From Ignavibacteriota bacterium (GTDB lineage: Bacteria; Bacteroidota; Ignavibacteria; Tepidaquicellales; Tepidaquicellaceae): a DNA stretch of 64,000 nucleotides. The notes beneath the pieces are model-generated. The model did not search any database, was not told the DNA's origin, and saw nothing but the letters and a program-made list of their open reading frames with translations. Position 1 is the stretch's first letter; each line of letters opens with the position of its first letter. A program made the position numbers and the translations under genes. The DNA lies in contig JACREY010000008.1 of assembly GCA_016218085.1 (NCBI GenBank), positions 62,001 to 126,000 of the forward strand. The letters are read 5' to 3'. Shown here piece after piece: positions 1 through 8,925 of this stretch.

Positions 1-3000
1 ATACGACAAACAATTCCCGCATATCAGGAAGGGGTGCGCCGGGAACAGGATGGTTCCAGTACAGGATTCCCTTATCCGAATTTACTAAAAATATTAACGG
101 AGCGAGTCTTAACCGTATTGAGTACGCTCGAGTCTGGCTCACAGGGATTAATGATGAAATAACACTTCAGTTTGTTGATTTCAACCTCGTTGGAAATCAG
201 TGGTACAAGCCGAATAAGAATGACAATACTTACAATGTAAACGTGGTCAGCATCGAAGAAAATTCGCAGATATATATGAGCCCTGTTCCGGGAGATATTT
301 TAAGACAAACCGTAAGAAACACAAGCGGTAACAATACAAAATCAAACGAACAGTCCCTCTCTCTGGAAGTGATAAACCTTACAAACGGTCAGGCAAAAAT
401 TGCAATCAAAGATTATATGTCCCAGACTCTTGACCTGTTCAATTATAAATCACTTAAGCTTTATGTAAACGGCGACCCTTCGTTCAATTATACGAATGAA
501 AATGTCTATGATGCGAATATGGTTGTTAGATTCGGAACTGATTCTCTAAACTATTACGAATACAGGGCACCGATTCATCCGGACATAAGACCGGGACAGC
601 CGTGGAATTCGTATAACGATGTTACTATTAATTTCACCGATTTAACAAGCCTTAAATTCCAGAGGGATTCTGTTAACCAGGTAATAGATATGAAAGTGCC
701 GAACGGACCGCCCGGCGCATATTACAGAATTCGCGGAGCGCCTGCGCTGAATATAATCAGGCAATTTGTTGTAGGAGTCGAAAAAAACCGTTCCGGTCCG
801 AATGCTACCGTTACAGGAAGCGTTTGGTTTAACGAAATCCGCGTACTTAAAGTTAACGACGACAACGGATATGCTTATAATCTAAATACATCAGTTAAGT
901 TTGCAGACCTTGGAAACGTATCGATAAACGTATCTAAAGTTGACCCGAATTTTCATTCCATAGATACGCGCGTGGGCTCCAGAAACACAGGGCAGTCCTG
1001 GGATTTGAGCGCTTCTCTTAACGTGCATAAAATTCTTAACAATGCACTGGCTTCGATTCTTTCAGATGAATGGAAGGATTTTCTTACTCTGCCGGTCTCA
1101 TTCAGGCACAGCGAAAATCTTACAAATCCAAAATATTATCCCGGAACGGATATTGAAATTGACAAGGCAGCCGAAGAAAAGTATAAACAGGTTCTGGCGA
1201 AAACAAATGATGAAAATCTCGCCGCTCTCGCACGGGATAATCTGAGAAAAGAAGCTCAGACGCTAGTAATAAGAAATGATTTTGCCGTATCGGGAATGGC
1301 ATTCAAATTTCCCGGTAATAATTTCTTTGTCAAAAAAGTACTGAATGCTTTTACGTTCAACTTTACATCAACATTCGGACAGCAAAGGGATGTAACCTAT
1401 GAAAGCAAATCCGATTTTAACTATACGGGAAGCATTAACTATACAACTGATTTCGGTCTTGCAGAAAAAGTAAATCTGAAGGTCGGCAAACTTATTAACC
1501 TCGGTGAACAGTTCCAGAATGCGAAGATATACCTTTTCCTTCCGTTCCTTCCTCTTGCTCCGCTTTTCTCTGAGAACTTTACTGCAACCACGGATTTTAA
1601 CAGGTCGCGAAACGAATCAAAACAAAGACTGTACCAGTTTGAAGATCCGACAGGAAGAAACTTCAGGGCGAACAGGGGATTCGGATTTAACTGGAAGTTT
1701 ATTGAGGACTGGATACTGGATGTAAACGGAACGTACAGCGTTAGAATAGGAAGCGAACTTACCCAGCTGGAAACTGACAGCCTGAGCAGGCAGAGGTCAA
1801 ACAAGGAAATCTTCGGGGATATTTTCCTGAATGAAGGTCTTGTAAATTTTGGAAGGGACCTCGATTATAATCAGGCAATTACGATTAATCCCAAAGTTAA
1901 CCTGCCTTTCCTTAATAAGTATCTTGACTTTACTACCAATTACAGCGCTAACTACGGATGGCTGAATCCGAATTCAACAGCTAATATAGGTTATAATGTT
2001 GGTGTTTCCAATTCCTGGAACATGCAGTCAAATATTAAATTCAGCGAGATTATGAATATATTCAAGGGAAGCGGAGACCAGCTCCCTCAGAAATACGGTA
2101 GGATTTCATCTGGCAGCAGTTCTAAAAATCCCGTTGATGATAAAGCAAGCCTTGCCGATATTCTGAAACTTCTTGCGACATTTATTCCTGAAAATGTTAA
2201 CCTGACATTCAATCAGACAAATCAGGTAATGAATCCCGGTGTGGAAGGCAGACCCGGATTCGGCAATTTCTGGCTGGCATTTTCCCCGAAAGAAAACCTT
2301 GGACCATCCAGAATGTACCAGCTCGGATTAAGCATGTATCCCGGTAAAAGAGTTGCGAATCTGAATAATATTACAGACGCATTTAACCAGACGAATAATG
2401 TATCAGTTTCAGCGGCAATTAGTCCCATACTTCCTCAAAATATCAGGATGAATCTTACGTTTAAACGATTATGGGGTTTTAATAATACTGCTTCCTTTAA
2501 TTCAAATGAACAGGGAATCCTGAGCGACCCCGTTAATAAAACAAGCAGTAAAAATTATGGATATTCGATGTTCTTTGCCGGAAGTGTCGAGGATTTTACT
2601 TTCGAAAGTACCGCAAACGCTGATGAAAACGTAAAAAATATGGCAGAACAGTTCAAAAGCAAGATTGGCTCCATACCTTTCCCAAACTGGACTTTGTCTG
2701 TATCGGGTCTGGAAAAGTTCCCGCTTTTTCAGGAAATTGCTAATACAGTTACACTTGAAAACGGATTCAATTCGGAATATGCCGAAGCTTCTTCATTAAA
2801 TGCAACTAATGTGGAGGTTATTTCAAGACAGTCGGTAACTCAGTCATTCAGCCCGTTGATTGGCATAAACATCTCCTTCAAACCATTGTTCGGAGGTTCA
2901 ATGACCGCTGCATTCAGAATCAATAAATCTAAAACAAATTCTCTTGTTCCTTCGAGCAGCCTTATCCAGGTTACAAGTACAAGTGACTGGAGTCTGAATG

Positions 3001-3326
3001 CAAATTATTCTAAGGCGGGATTTGAAATTCCTTTATTTGGTTTGTCTCTTAAAAATGATATTTCATTTGCACTGACTATATCGAAAAATACAAACGACCC
3101 TACTGATTACAGGTTTGCCGAAGGATTCAGCAAACCCGAAGCAATTCCCGGGAACGGCTCGTCTGTCACGACGATAAATCCTTCTGTGCAGTATTCTCTG
3201 AGTTCAAAAGTGCAGATGCAGTTATTCTATAAATACATAAAAACCGAACCCACGCAGGGGATTTTGAATACAATACCGAGAACTTCAAATGAAGGCGGAC
3301 TGAATATAAGGATTTCAATACAGTAA
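1..3326 (+). CDS. sprA: SprA, T9SS outer-membrane translocon protein (C-terminal part)
   Basis: The reading frame is open from the first bases of the window (frame 3), so the true start lies upstream; the GTG at 243 is internal. About 1,107 C-terminal residues are visible. They are rich in Asn, Ser, Phe and aromatic beta-strand segments typical of a very large outer-membrane barrel, and they match the SprA/Sov family, whose full proteins are roughly 2,400 residues. SprA forms the outer-membrane channel of the type IX secretion system, which exports proteins with a C-terminal sorting domain; three such substrates lie in this window (28100, 51387, 54853). The gene converges on the lipoprotein gene at 3329 with only two bases between stop codons. 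No frameshift is seen. The family call is from memory of the sequence type; the visible part alone is convincing but not exhaustive. Confidence 0.85.
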   Translation, partial: TTNNSRISGRGAPGTGWFQYRIPLSEFTKNINGASLNRIEYARVWLTGINDEITLQFVDFNLVGNQWYKPNKNDNTYNVNVVSIEENSQIYMSPVPGDILRQTVRNTSGNNTKSNEQSLSLEVINLTNGQAKIAIKDYMSQTLDLFNYKSLKLYVNGDPSFNYTNENVYDANMVVRFGTDSLNYYEYRAPIHPDIRPGQPWNSYNDVTINFTDLTSLKFQRDSVNQVIDMKVPNGPPGAYYRIRGAPALNIIRQFVVGVEKNRSGPNATVTGSVWFNEIRVLKVNDDNGYAYNLNTSVKFADLGNVSINVSKVDPNFHSIDTRVGSRNTGQSWDLSASLNVHKILNNALASILSDEWKDFLTLPVSFRHSENLTNPKYYPGTDIEIDKAAEEKYKQVLAKTNDENLAALARDNLRKEAQTLVIRNDFAVSGMAFKFPGNNFFVKKVLNAFTFNFTSTFGQQRDVTYESKSDFNYTGSINYTTDFGLAEKVNLKVGKLINLGEQFQNAKIYLFLPFLPLAPLFSENFTATTDFNRSRNESKQRLYQFEDPTGRNFRANRGFGFNWKFIEDWILDVNGTYSVRIGSELTQLETDSLSRQRSNKEIFGDIFLNEGLVNFGRDLDYNQAITINPKVNLPFLNKYLDFTTNYSANYGWLNPNSTANIGYNVGVSNSWNMQSNIKFSEIMNIFKGSGDQLPQKYGRISSGSSSKNPVDDKASLADILKLLATFIPENVNLTFNQTNQVMNPGVEGRPGFGNFWLAFSPKENLGPSRMYQLGLSMYPGKRVANLNNITDAFNQTNNVSVSAAISPILPQNIRMNLTFKRLWGFNNTASFNSNEQGILSDPVNKTSSKNYGYSMFFAGSVEDFTFESTANADENVKNMAEQFKSKIGSIPFPNWTLSVSGLEKFPLFQEIANTVTLENGFNSEYAEASSLNATNVEVISRQSVTQSFSPLIGINISFKPLFGGSMTAAFRINKSKTNSLVPSSSLIQVTSTSDWSLNANYSKAGFEIPLFGLSLKNDISFALTISKNTNDPTDYRFAEGFSKPEAIPGNGSSVTTINPSVQYSLSSKVQMQLFYKYIKTEPTQGILNTIPRTSNEGGLNIRISIQ

Positions 3327-3342
3327 CTTTAAAGTGTTACTT
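3320..3342. terminator. Weak hairpin between convergent sprA and BMP lipoprotein genes
   Basis: AGTAAC and GTTACT form a short stem around the two convergent stop codons, followed by a T-rich stretch on the plus strand. The stem has only six pairs, so this is a weak candidate for a shared terminator. Confidence 0.3.
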
Positions 3343-4351
3343 TTATTTCTCCGCTTATGATTTTATTTCTTATCTCCTCTACTTTTTTTCTGACTTCGTC
3401 TGAAATAAGGTTTTTGTTCTTGTCGTTATAAACGTAATCGACTCCTTTTTCTTTCAGTCCGAGTGATTTTACACCGCTGACAAATTTTCCCTCTTTAAAA
3501 TCCTTTATCGTCTGGTAAATTACTTCATCTACCTGCTTTGTCATGCTCGTCAGTACAAAGCCGGGAGCTTCATTATACTGGTCCATATCGACACCGATTG
3601 CAAATTTTTTCTGGTCCCTTGCCGCTTCAAATACTCCGAGCCCTGATAAACCAGAAGCGTGATAAATGATTTCTGCTCCGCCGGAAAACTGGCTGAGAGC
3701 TATTTCCTTTGCCTTGCCTGGATTTTTGAAACCGTCACCTGTTACGCTTACATATCCTACGAGAACCCTGTTGCCGGGCTTTACATATTTCACTCCTTCC
3801 GTGAATCCCTTTTCGAATTTCTTGATAAGGGAAGATTCCATGCCGCCTACAAATCCTATTTTATCGGATTTTGAAATCAGGGCAGCAAGAGTGCCTACGA
3901 GGAATGAGCCTTCCTCTTCCTTGAATTCCAACGCTGTAAGATTTTTCGGAATTTCTTTCCTGGGATCCACCGTATAATCTATGCATCCGAATTTCTTGTC
4001 AGGGAAATCAGTTGCTATTTTTGTTATATCTTCCGTAAAAATAAAACCTACTCCGAAAACAAGCCCTATATCTTTTCTGCTTGCAAGCTTCCTTAGTGCA
4101 GACTCCCTGTCGGAACCTTCTCCCGGGTCAATTACTTCAAATTCTATTCCGAAATCTTTCTTAGCCCTTTCCAGCCCGGCGTATGCAGCATCATTGAATG
4201 ATTTATCCCCGCGCCCGCCTACATCGAATACAAGACCGACTTTAAGTTGTCCGTTGGTTGTTTCAGATTTGTTATCCTGTTTTTTGCAAGAAATTCCAAG
4301 GGTTGAAACAAGTATAACAAAAACCAGAAAAATACCGATATATTTTTTCAT
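3329..4351 (-). CDS. BMP-family nucleoside-binding lipoprotein (PnrA/Med-like)
   Basis: 340 residues with a lipoprotein signal: MKKYIGIFLV, a hydrophobic core, then a lipobox ending at Cys22. The mature protein has the basic-membrane-protein (BMP/PnrA) fold: DVGGRGDKSFNDAAYAG near the start, FGVGFIF, IGFVGG, then YHASGLSGLGVFEAA and IGVDMDQ. Members bind purine or pyrimidine nucleosides for ABC import. The two genes immediately upstream on the same strand are thymidine kinase and cytidine deaminase, both nucleoside-salvage enzymes, which supports a nucleoside ligand here. No ABC ATPase or permease is adjacent, so the transporter partners must lie elsewhere or the protein acts as a sensor. The family is clear; the ligand is inferred from context. 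Confidence 0.88.
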   Translation of the reverse strand: MKKYIGIFLVFVILVSTLGISCKKQDNKSETTNGQLKVGLVFDVGGRGDKSFNDAAYAGLERAKKDFGIEFEVIDPGEGSDRESALRKLASRKDIGLVFGVGFIFTEDITKIATDFPDKKFGCIDYTVDPRKEIPKNLTALEFKEEEGSFLVGTLAALISKSDKIGFVGGMESSLIKKFEKGFTEGVKYVKPGNRVLVGYVSVTGDGFKNPGKAKEIALSQFSGGAEIIYHASGLSGLGVFEAARDQKKFAIGVDMDQYNEAPGFVLTSMTKQVDEVIYQTIKDFKEGKFVSGVKSLGLKEKGVDYVYNDKNKNLISDEVRKKVEEIRNKIISGEIKVTL

Positions 4352-4382
4352 ATTATAGAAACTTAATTAATTTATTAAATTT

Positions 4383-4967
4383 TTATTTTTCTTCTTTGGT
4401 GAATGTGTGATGAAGCCTGCATCTGGCTTCGTAATGATTTCCGCCGCCAACCAGTACCCTGTCGCTGCTTTCGGTAACGCGCTGGGTTCTGTTTGCAGGT
4501 GCGCCGCATATCATACAGACAGCATGAATTTTTGTTATGTATTCCGCTACTGCAAGCAGTTGAGGCATCGGCTCGAAAGGCTTTGCCCTGTAATCCTGGT
4601 CAAGTCCCGCTACTATGACCCTTTTTCCTGAATCGGCCAGCATCTGGCAGACATCTACAAGGTTATTCTCGAAAAACTGAGCTTCGTCTATGCCGATTAC
4701 TTCAGTATCGAAACTTTTTTCAAGAATTTCTTCCGCGTTGTCGATTATCTCCGAAGGGAAGGAAGTTTCGTTATGCGATACGATGGAAAACTCGCTGTAT
4801 CTGTTGTCAATTTTCGGTTTGAAAACCTTCACTCTTACCTTTGCTATTTCGGCTCGCCTTATCCGCCTTATCAGCTCTTCTGTCTTTCCGGAAAACATGC
4901 TTCCGCAAATAACTTCAATATGGCCGGTCTTTTTATAAGTCCGAATCTGTAAATTTTCGTTCATCAT
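4383..4967 (-). CDS. tdk: Thymidine kinase (type II, TK1-like)
   Basis: 194 residues, the usual length for bacterial TK1-type enzymes. It phosphorylates thymidine (and deoxyuridine) with ATP in pyrimidine salvage in the cytoplasm. The P-loop GSMFSGKTEELIRR is at about residues 22-35, the Walker B-like VIGIDEAQFF is near the middle, and paired zinc ligands are visible as CMIC and CRLHH near the C-terminus. Two ATG codons start the frame (4967 and 4964) and no SD sequence precedes either. It lies 40 bp after cdd and 31 bp before the BMP lipoprotein gene on the same strand, so the three probably form one salvage operon. Confidence 0.95.
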   Translation of the reverse strand: MMNENLQIRTYKKTGHIEVICGSMFSGKTEELIRRIRRAEIAKVRVKVFKPKIDNRYSEFSIVSHNETSFPSEIIDNAEEILEKSFDTEVIGIDEAQFFENNLVDVCQMLADSGKRVIVAGLDQDYRAKPFEPMPQLLAVAEYITKIHAVCMICGAPANRTQRVTESSDRVLVGGGNHYEARCRLHHTFTKEEK

Positions 4968-5007
4968 TTTTCTTAAAAATTATAAAAATTGAATATAAAA
5001 ATATGAA

Positions 5008-5394
5008 TTATAATGTGAAATTTTTAGGCAATAATTCCTTCAAATCGAATATTTTGTATTTTTTTTCCGTCTTTACGAGTATCACTTTAAGGTTTTGTGA
5101 AAACTCAATCAGAAACTGAAGACAGGCACCGCAGGGAAATGCAATTTCATTTCTGTTGGTTGCTATTGCTATATATTTGAATTTTGATTCTCCTGATGAG
5201 ATTGCTTTCACTCCTGCTACTCTCTCCGCGCATATAGTAAGGGAATAAGATGCATTCTCCACATTTGCTCCCGTAAAAATTTTATTATTCTTTGTGAGTA
5301 TTGCAGCTCCAACCTTGAACTTTGAATACGGTGAATAGGATTTTTTCAGTGCTTCTGTTGCTGACTTAATCAATTCATTTATTAAATCATCCAT
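5008..5394 (-). CDS. cdd: Cytidine deaminase
   Basis: 128 residues, a typical length for the homotetrameric small form. It converts cytidine or deoxycytidine to uridine or deoxyuridine. The zinc site is complete: C55-A-E57 (ICAERVAG), with Glu57 as the proton shuttle, and P87-C88-x-x-C91 (FPCGACLQFL). The N-terminal SYSPYSKFKVGAA motif and NVENASY substrate loop are also present. It is the first gene of the cdd-tdk-BMP cluster and diverges from the glycosyltransferase gene at 5468; the 73-bp AT-rich gap between them must hold both promoters. No SD sequence precedes the ATG. Confidence 0.95.
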   Translation of the reverse strand: MDDLINELIKSATEALKKSYSPYSKFKVGAAILTKNNKIFTGANVENASYSLTICAERVAGVKAISSGESKFKYIAIATNRNEIAFPCGACLQFLIEFSQNLKVILVKTEKKYKIFDLKELLPKNFTL

Positions 5395-5467
5395 TTTGTA
5401 AATTTTTATGATTTATAATATATATATTTCTTATTATATTATCAAATATTTAATTCTTCTTGTATAA

Positions 5468-6631
5468 ATGCAGAGAAAAGCTATTTACAGATATATAGAC
5501 AGGTATGCAGGAATTCCGTTGCTGGTGTTTTTATCGCTTCTGTTTAAAAGAAAAAAAAGACTCCCGGTTGAAAATCTGAAAGAAATTCTTGTAATTAAAT
5601 TTGCCGCTATAGGTGATGTTATTCTGATGGTACCTATGCTCAGACTTTTAAAAAAACATTATCCTGAAGCGAAGATTACTTTCCTTTGCTCGGATATTAA
5701 TCAGGGTATGGTAAAGAGGGTCAAATATGTAGATGAAATAATCAATTATAATATCCACAGCGCTTTATCTAATCCTGTAAAATTTTTTAAATTTCTTGCA
5801 GATATCAGAAAAACAACATTTGACCTTGTGATTGACGCAGAACAGTGGTCACGAATAAATGCCATTCTGACAGTTTTTCTTAAAAAGAAATATACAATCG
5901 GATTCAAATTCGAAAAACAGTACAAGCATTCCTATTACGATGCAATTTCTATACATACAAAAAAACATCACGAAGTTGAGAATTTCCTGTCATTGCTTGG
6001 AATACTTGGTATTACAGCAGCCGGAAATGAAAAATTTCTTGAATTCGATTTATCAGATGATGTCTTGAAATTCGCTGATGAATTCATGAGGGAAAACGGG
6101 CTGGAAGGGAAATATGTTGTCTGTATGCAGCCCGGGAGCGGTGTTAACGGGTATGCAAGAGAGTGGAAGGATGAATATTATGCTATACTGGGAAAAAGAC
6201 TCGTATCGGAATTTGAAAACGTGAGGATACTTTTAACAGGGCTAAAAAGTGATTTCGAAAGATGCGAATTAATCGTTAATGCAATAGGCAAAAATGCACT
6301 GAATATTGCAGGTAAAAATAATATGGATAAAGACCTTGCCATAGTAAAAAAATCCAATCTGATGATTTGCGGGAATACAGGAATACTACACCTTGCAGCA
6401 AGCGTTAAAACAAAAACTATCGGTCTGCACGGTCCGAATAATTCTGTTTTATGGGGAGCGTATGATAAAAATGCCGTAGTCGTGCAGAGCGATATTTACT
6501 GCAGTCCCTGCCTGTACCTCGGACATGATTTCGGATGCCGCAGGCCAGTATGCATGGACAGAATAACAGTAGAGGATGTTTACAGGAAAGTGCTGGAATC
6601 TATGCAAAAAGATAATTCACAGGCCGCTTAA
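5468..6631 (+). CDS. Glycosyltransferase family 9 (heptosyltransferase-like)
   Basis: 387 residues. The N-terminal half carries the GT9 signature (VIKFAAIGDVILMVPMLRLL, residues about 42-61) and the C-terminal half the nucleotide-sugar site (CGNTGILHLAASVKTKTIGLHGP). These ADP-heptose-type transferases add sugars to the LPS core at the inner membrane. The C-terminus has a Cys-rich stretch (CSPCLYLG then CRRPVC) seen in many Bacteroidota GT9 proteins. Residues about 8-25 are hydrophobic and could anchor the protein. It is a single gene with no LPS genes around it, so the acceptor and sugar cannot be named. It is followed by a 180-bp gene-free stretch with an imperfect ATACGGAA/TTCCGTAT inverted repeat (6742-6776) ahead of ilvE. 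Confidence 0.88.
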   Translation: MQRKAIYRYIDRYAGIPLLVFLSLLFKRKKRLPVENLKEILVIKFAAIGDVILMVPMLRLLKKHYPEAKITFLCSDINQGMVKRVKYVDEIINYNIHSALSNPVKFFKFLADIRKTTFDLVIDAEQWSRINAILTVFLKKKYTIGFKFEKQYKHSYYDAISIHTKKHHEVENFLSLLGILGITAAGNEKFLEFDLSDDVLKFADEFMRENGLEGKYVVCMQPGSGVNGYAREWKDEYYAILGKRLVSEFENVRILLTGLKSDFERCELIVNAIGKNALNIAGKNNMDKDLAIVKKSNLMICGNTGILHLAASVKTKTIGLHGPNNSVLWGAYDKNAVVVQSDIYCSPCLYLGHDFGCRRPVCMDRITVEDVYRKVLESMQKDNSQAA

Positions 6632-6811
6632 TATATGTATAGTTCCTGCTTTTTATCTTTATAATTCGGGTTAATTTTAATAAATTTAGTAGCAATAACT
6701 CGCCTTAAGCTCTGATGTTGTTCTGAAAATGATAAAGAAAAATACGGAATTAACTTTTAGAGGAATTTTTCCGTATATTAAAATATAATATAAACATCAA
6801 ATTTATTAGTT

Positions 6812-7885
6812 ATGGGGAATATTAAAATAATTAAATCGGAGAAAACTGTAATTGAAAAAGTGGAATGGGATAACCTTAGATTCGGTGTATTCTTTTCCGA
6901 CCATATTTATGTTTCGGAATATAAAGACGGCAATTGGGACAATGGTACTATCAAGCCCTATGGCGCAATGGATTTAGAGCCGGCCAACTGCACACTTCAT
7001 TACGGGCAGACTATCTTCGAGGGATTAAAAGCGTTTCCGTCTGTTAAAGGCGGCGTGAATATATTCAGGCCGGAAATGAACGGGAAAAGAATGGTTAATT
7101 CTGCAGAAGCTGTTTGTATACCGCCGTATCCGGTTGACAGTTTTGTTGAAGCTGTAAAGGCAATAGTTACTATGGACAAGCAGTGGATTCCAAAGAAAAG
7201 AGGGGAGTCGCTTTATATCAGGCCGTTCTCATTCGGAACGGGAAATTTTCTCGGTGTCAATGCATCCGATAAATATAATTTCATAATAATCCTGTCCCCG
7301 GTTGCTTCATATTATAAAGAAGGACTTAATCCGGTAAAGATTCTGGTCGAAACAGACCACGTCAGGGCGGTGCGAGGCGGACTTGGAAATGCAAAAACTG
7401 CGGCGAACTATGCGGCTTCTATGCTGGCAGGACTGCAGGCGCATAAGAAAGGATTCTCACAGGTGCTATGGCTGGACGGAGTTCAAAGAAAATACATAGA
7501 CGAAGTCGGTGCAATGAATATTATGTTTGTAATCAATGATGAACTTGTTACCCCGACTCTTGAAAAAGGAAATATTCTGCCCGGCGTTACAAGAAATACT
7601 GTCATTCAACTGGCAAACGAAGCCGGTATGAAGGTGACCGAAAGGGAAATCTCGATTGATGAGGTGATGGAAGCCCATAAAGACGGCTCCCTGAAGGAAG
7701 TATTCGGAACCGGTACTGCCGCTGTGATTTCTCCTGTTGGTCTCCTCCAATATAAAGGAAAAGAAATGATTATCAATGATATGAAAATCGGGAAATATGC
7801 ACAGAAATTCTATGATACGATAACGGGAATTCAGTACGGCGAACTGGAAGATAAGCACGGCTGGAATGTACATCTCGACATATAA
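6812..7885 (+). CDS. ilvE: Branched-chain amino acid aminotransferase
   Basis: 357 residues, in the range of the longer (type II, BCAT2-like) class-IV PLP aminotransferases. It interconverts Leu, Ile and Val with their 2-oxo acids using glutamate/2-oxoglutarate. The PLP lysine is Lys195 in GGLGNAKTAANYAAS. Other family marks are LHYGQTIFEGLKAF, YIRPFSFGTG, EVGAMNIMFV and GTGTAAVISPVG. The start lacks an SD sequence. It stands alone: no other ilv or leu genes are in the window. A strong hairpin follows at 7913, so it is likely monocistronic. Confidence 0.95.
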   Translation: MGNIKIIKSEKTVIEKVEWDNLRFGVFFSDHIYVSEYKDGNWDNGTIKPYGAMDLEPANCTLHYGQTIFEGLKAFPSVKGGVNIFRPEMNGKRMVNSAEAVCIPPYPVDSFVEAVKAIVTMDKQWIPKKRGESLYIRPFSFGTGNFLGVNASDKYNFIIILSPVASYYKEGLNPVKILVETDHVRAVRGGLGNAKTAANYAASMLAGLQAHKKGFSQVLWLDGVQRKYIDEVGAMNIMFVINDELVTPTLEKGNILPGVTRNTVIQLANEAGMKVTEREISIDEVMEAHKDGSLKEVFGTGTAAVISPVGLLQYKGKEMIINDMKIGKYAQKFYDTITGIQYGELEDKHGWNVHLDI

Positions 7886-7912
7886 AAAAAATACATAAAA
7901 ATATTCCTTGTA

Positions 7913-7956
7913 AATGGTATTTATAATAATTTAATTATTGTAAATACCATTATTTT
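7913..7956 (+). terminator. Intrinsic terminator after ilvE
   Basis: Arms AATGGTATTTA (7913-7923) and TAAATACCATT (7941-7951) pair perfectly over 11 bp; the A/T loop can extend the stem. The 3' arm runs into ATTTTTAATAG. It lies 28 bp after the ilvE stop codon. Confidence 0.75.
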
Positions 7957-7982
7957 TAATAGTAATTTTTAACTTTATAAAT

Positions 7983-8777
7983 ATGAAAAATTATATTTAT
8001 ATAATAGTATTGTTAATGATTATGCTTTGCTCATGTGAAAGCAGGAAGTCTGAAAATAATCCGCCTGAGGTTAAAGCACATAAGATGAGCGAAGATGTAG
8101 TCTTTAATACAATTGATAACAAGAAAATACAGGGGACATATTATTACAATAACTATGATCTCTCAAAAAGGCAGCCTCTTGTTATCCTAATACACCAGTT
8201 CATGTCCGACAGGTCTCAATGGAAATCCGAATTAATAGATTCTCTTATCGGGAGAAAGTTCAAGGTGGTTACTTACGATATAAGGAATCACGGGGAATCG
8301 GATAAAGGAGCCGATAATATCGAAGACATCCTGACAGAAAAAGGAAATGCCATACTTGACCTTCAGGCAGTTTTTAAATGGGCTAAAACCCGAAGCGGAA
8401 TTGATTCAATGAGGATAGCGGTTATTGGAACATCCGTAGGCGGCTCGCTTGCCCTTTATTCGAAATATGAACTCGGTTCAAAAACAGCTGTAGCAATATC
8501 AGCCGGATTGAGCACATTCGATGCATTCAACGGAAATATGAGCGCAAGAATGAGCAGTAACAGCCCTGTGCCTGTCAAGAAAATCAGCAATGTGCTGTTT
8601 ATCTGCGGGGATAAAGACGGAATATATCCGGAAGATACAAAGAAAATTTATACAGACTTTACTGATGACCCGAAGGAGTTAAAGTATTTTAATTCCGACA
8701 AGCACGGTAAGGATTTATGTACTCAGCATCCCGAAATCAAATTTGTTATTCTGGAATGGCTGGGAAAAAATTTATAA
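7983..8777 (+). CDS. Alpha/beta-hydrolase lipoprotein
   Basis: 264 residues. The N-terminus MKNYIYIIVLLMIMLCSCES is a lipoprotein signal; Cys16 or Cys18 would be lipidated. The mature protein is an alpha/beta hydrolase: HQFMSDRSQW (oxyanion region), a nucleophile elbow GTSVGG with Ser151, ICGDKDGIYP with the acid near Asp212, and SDKHG with His241. The fold resembles dienelactone hydrolase or prolyl-oligopeptidase-type esterases. The substrate is unknown. It starts 27 bp after the ilvE terminator, so it probably has its own promoter, and a 46-residue membrane protein follows seven bases later. An extracytoplasmic esterase or peptidase is as far as the sequence goes. Confidence 0.82.
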   Translation: MKNYIYIIVLLMIMLCSCESRKSENNPPEVKAHKMSEDVVFNTIDNKKIQGTYYYNNYDLSKRQPLVILIHQFMSDRSQWKSELIDSLIGRKFKVVTYDIRNHGESDKGADNIEDILTEKGNAILDLQAVFKWAKTRSGIDSMRIAVIGTSVGGSLALYSKYELGSKTAVAISAGLSTFDAFNGNMSARMSSNSPVPVKKISNVLFICGDKDGIYPEDTKKIYTDFTDDPKELKYFNSDKHGKDLCTQHPEIKFVILEWLGKNL

Positions 8778-8784
8778 TTATTCA

Positions 8785-8925
8785 ATGGACGCATTTATCT
8801 GGGGTGCAATAATTGTTGTTTCGGTGGTGCTTGTGATATTATCCCTGCTATTATCCGTAACGGCTCTTCATAAAAAATTTATTGAAAAGCCTTTCGAGAA
8901 AATCGAAAAGAAAAATTACGATTAG
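8785..8925 (+). CDS. Small single-pass membrane protein (46 aa)
   Basis: The ATG at 8785 gives MDAFIWGAII followed by a hydrophobic helix (about residues 6-27) and a Lys/Glu-rich cytoplasmic tail ending KNYD. A longer frame starting at 8743 would overlap the hydrolase gene, so the internal ATG is preferred. No SD is visible. It lies seven bases after the hydrolase stop and overlaps the end of the convergent rlmB-like gene by 4 bp. I do not recognise the family; small helical proteins of this type are often accessory subunits. Confidence 0.5.
   Translation: MDAFIWGAIIVVSVVLVILSLLLSVTALHKKFIEKPFEKIEKKNYD

Noticed and set aside
1120-1804. Minus-strand frames inside sprA (1120-1302, 1439-1804)
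   Set aside because: Shadows of the sprA frame on the opposite strand; no SD, no family-like composition, and fully within a strong coding region.
6632-6811. Riboswitch or T-box ahead of ilvE
   Set aside because: Only a short imperfect inverted repeat (ATACGGAA/TTCCGTAT) is seen; no T-box or riboswitch core motif.
8743-8925. 60-residue version of the small membrane protein
   Set aside because: It overlaps the hydrolase gene; the ATG at 8785 gives a cleaner membrane protein.
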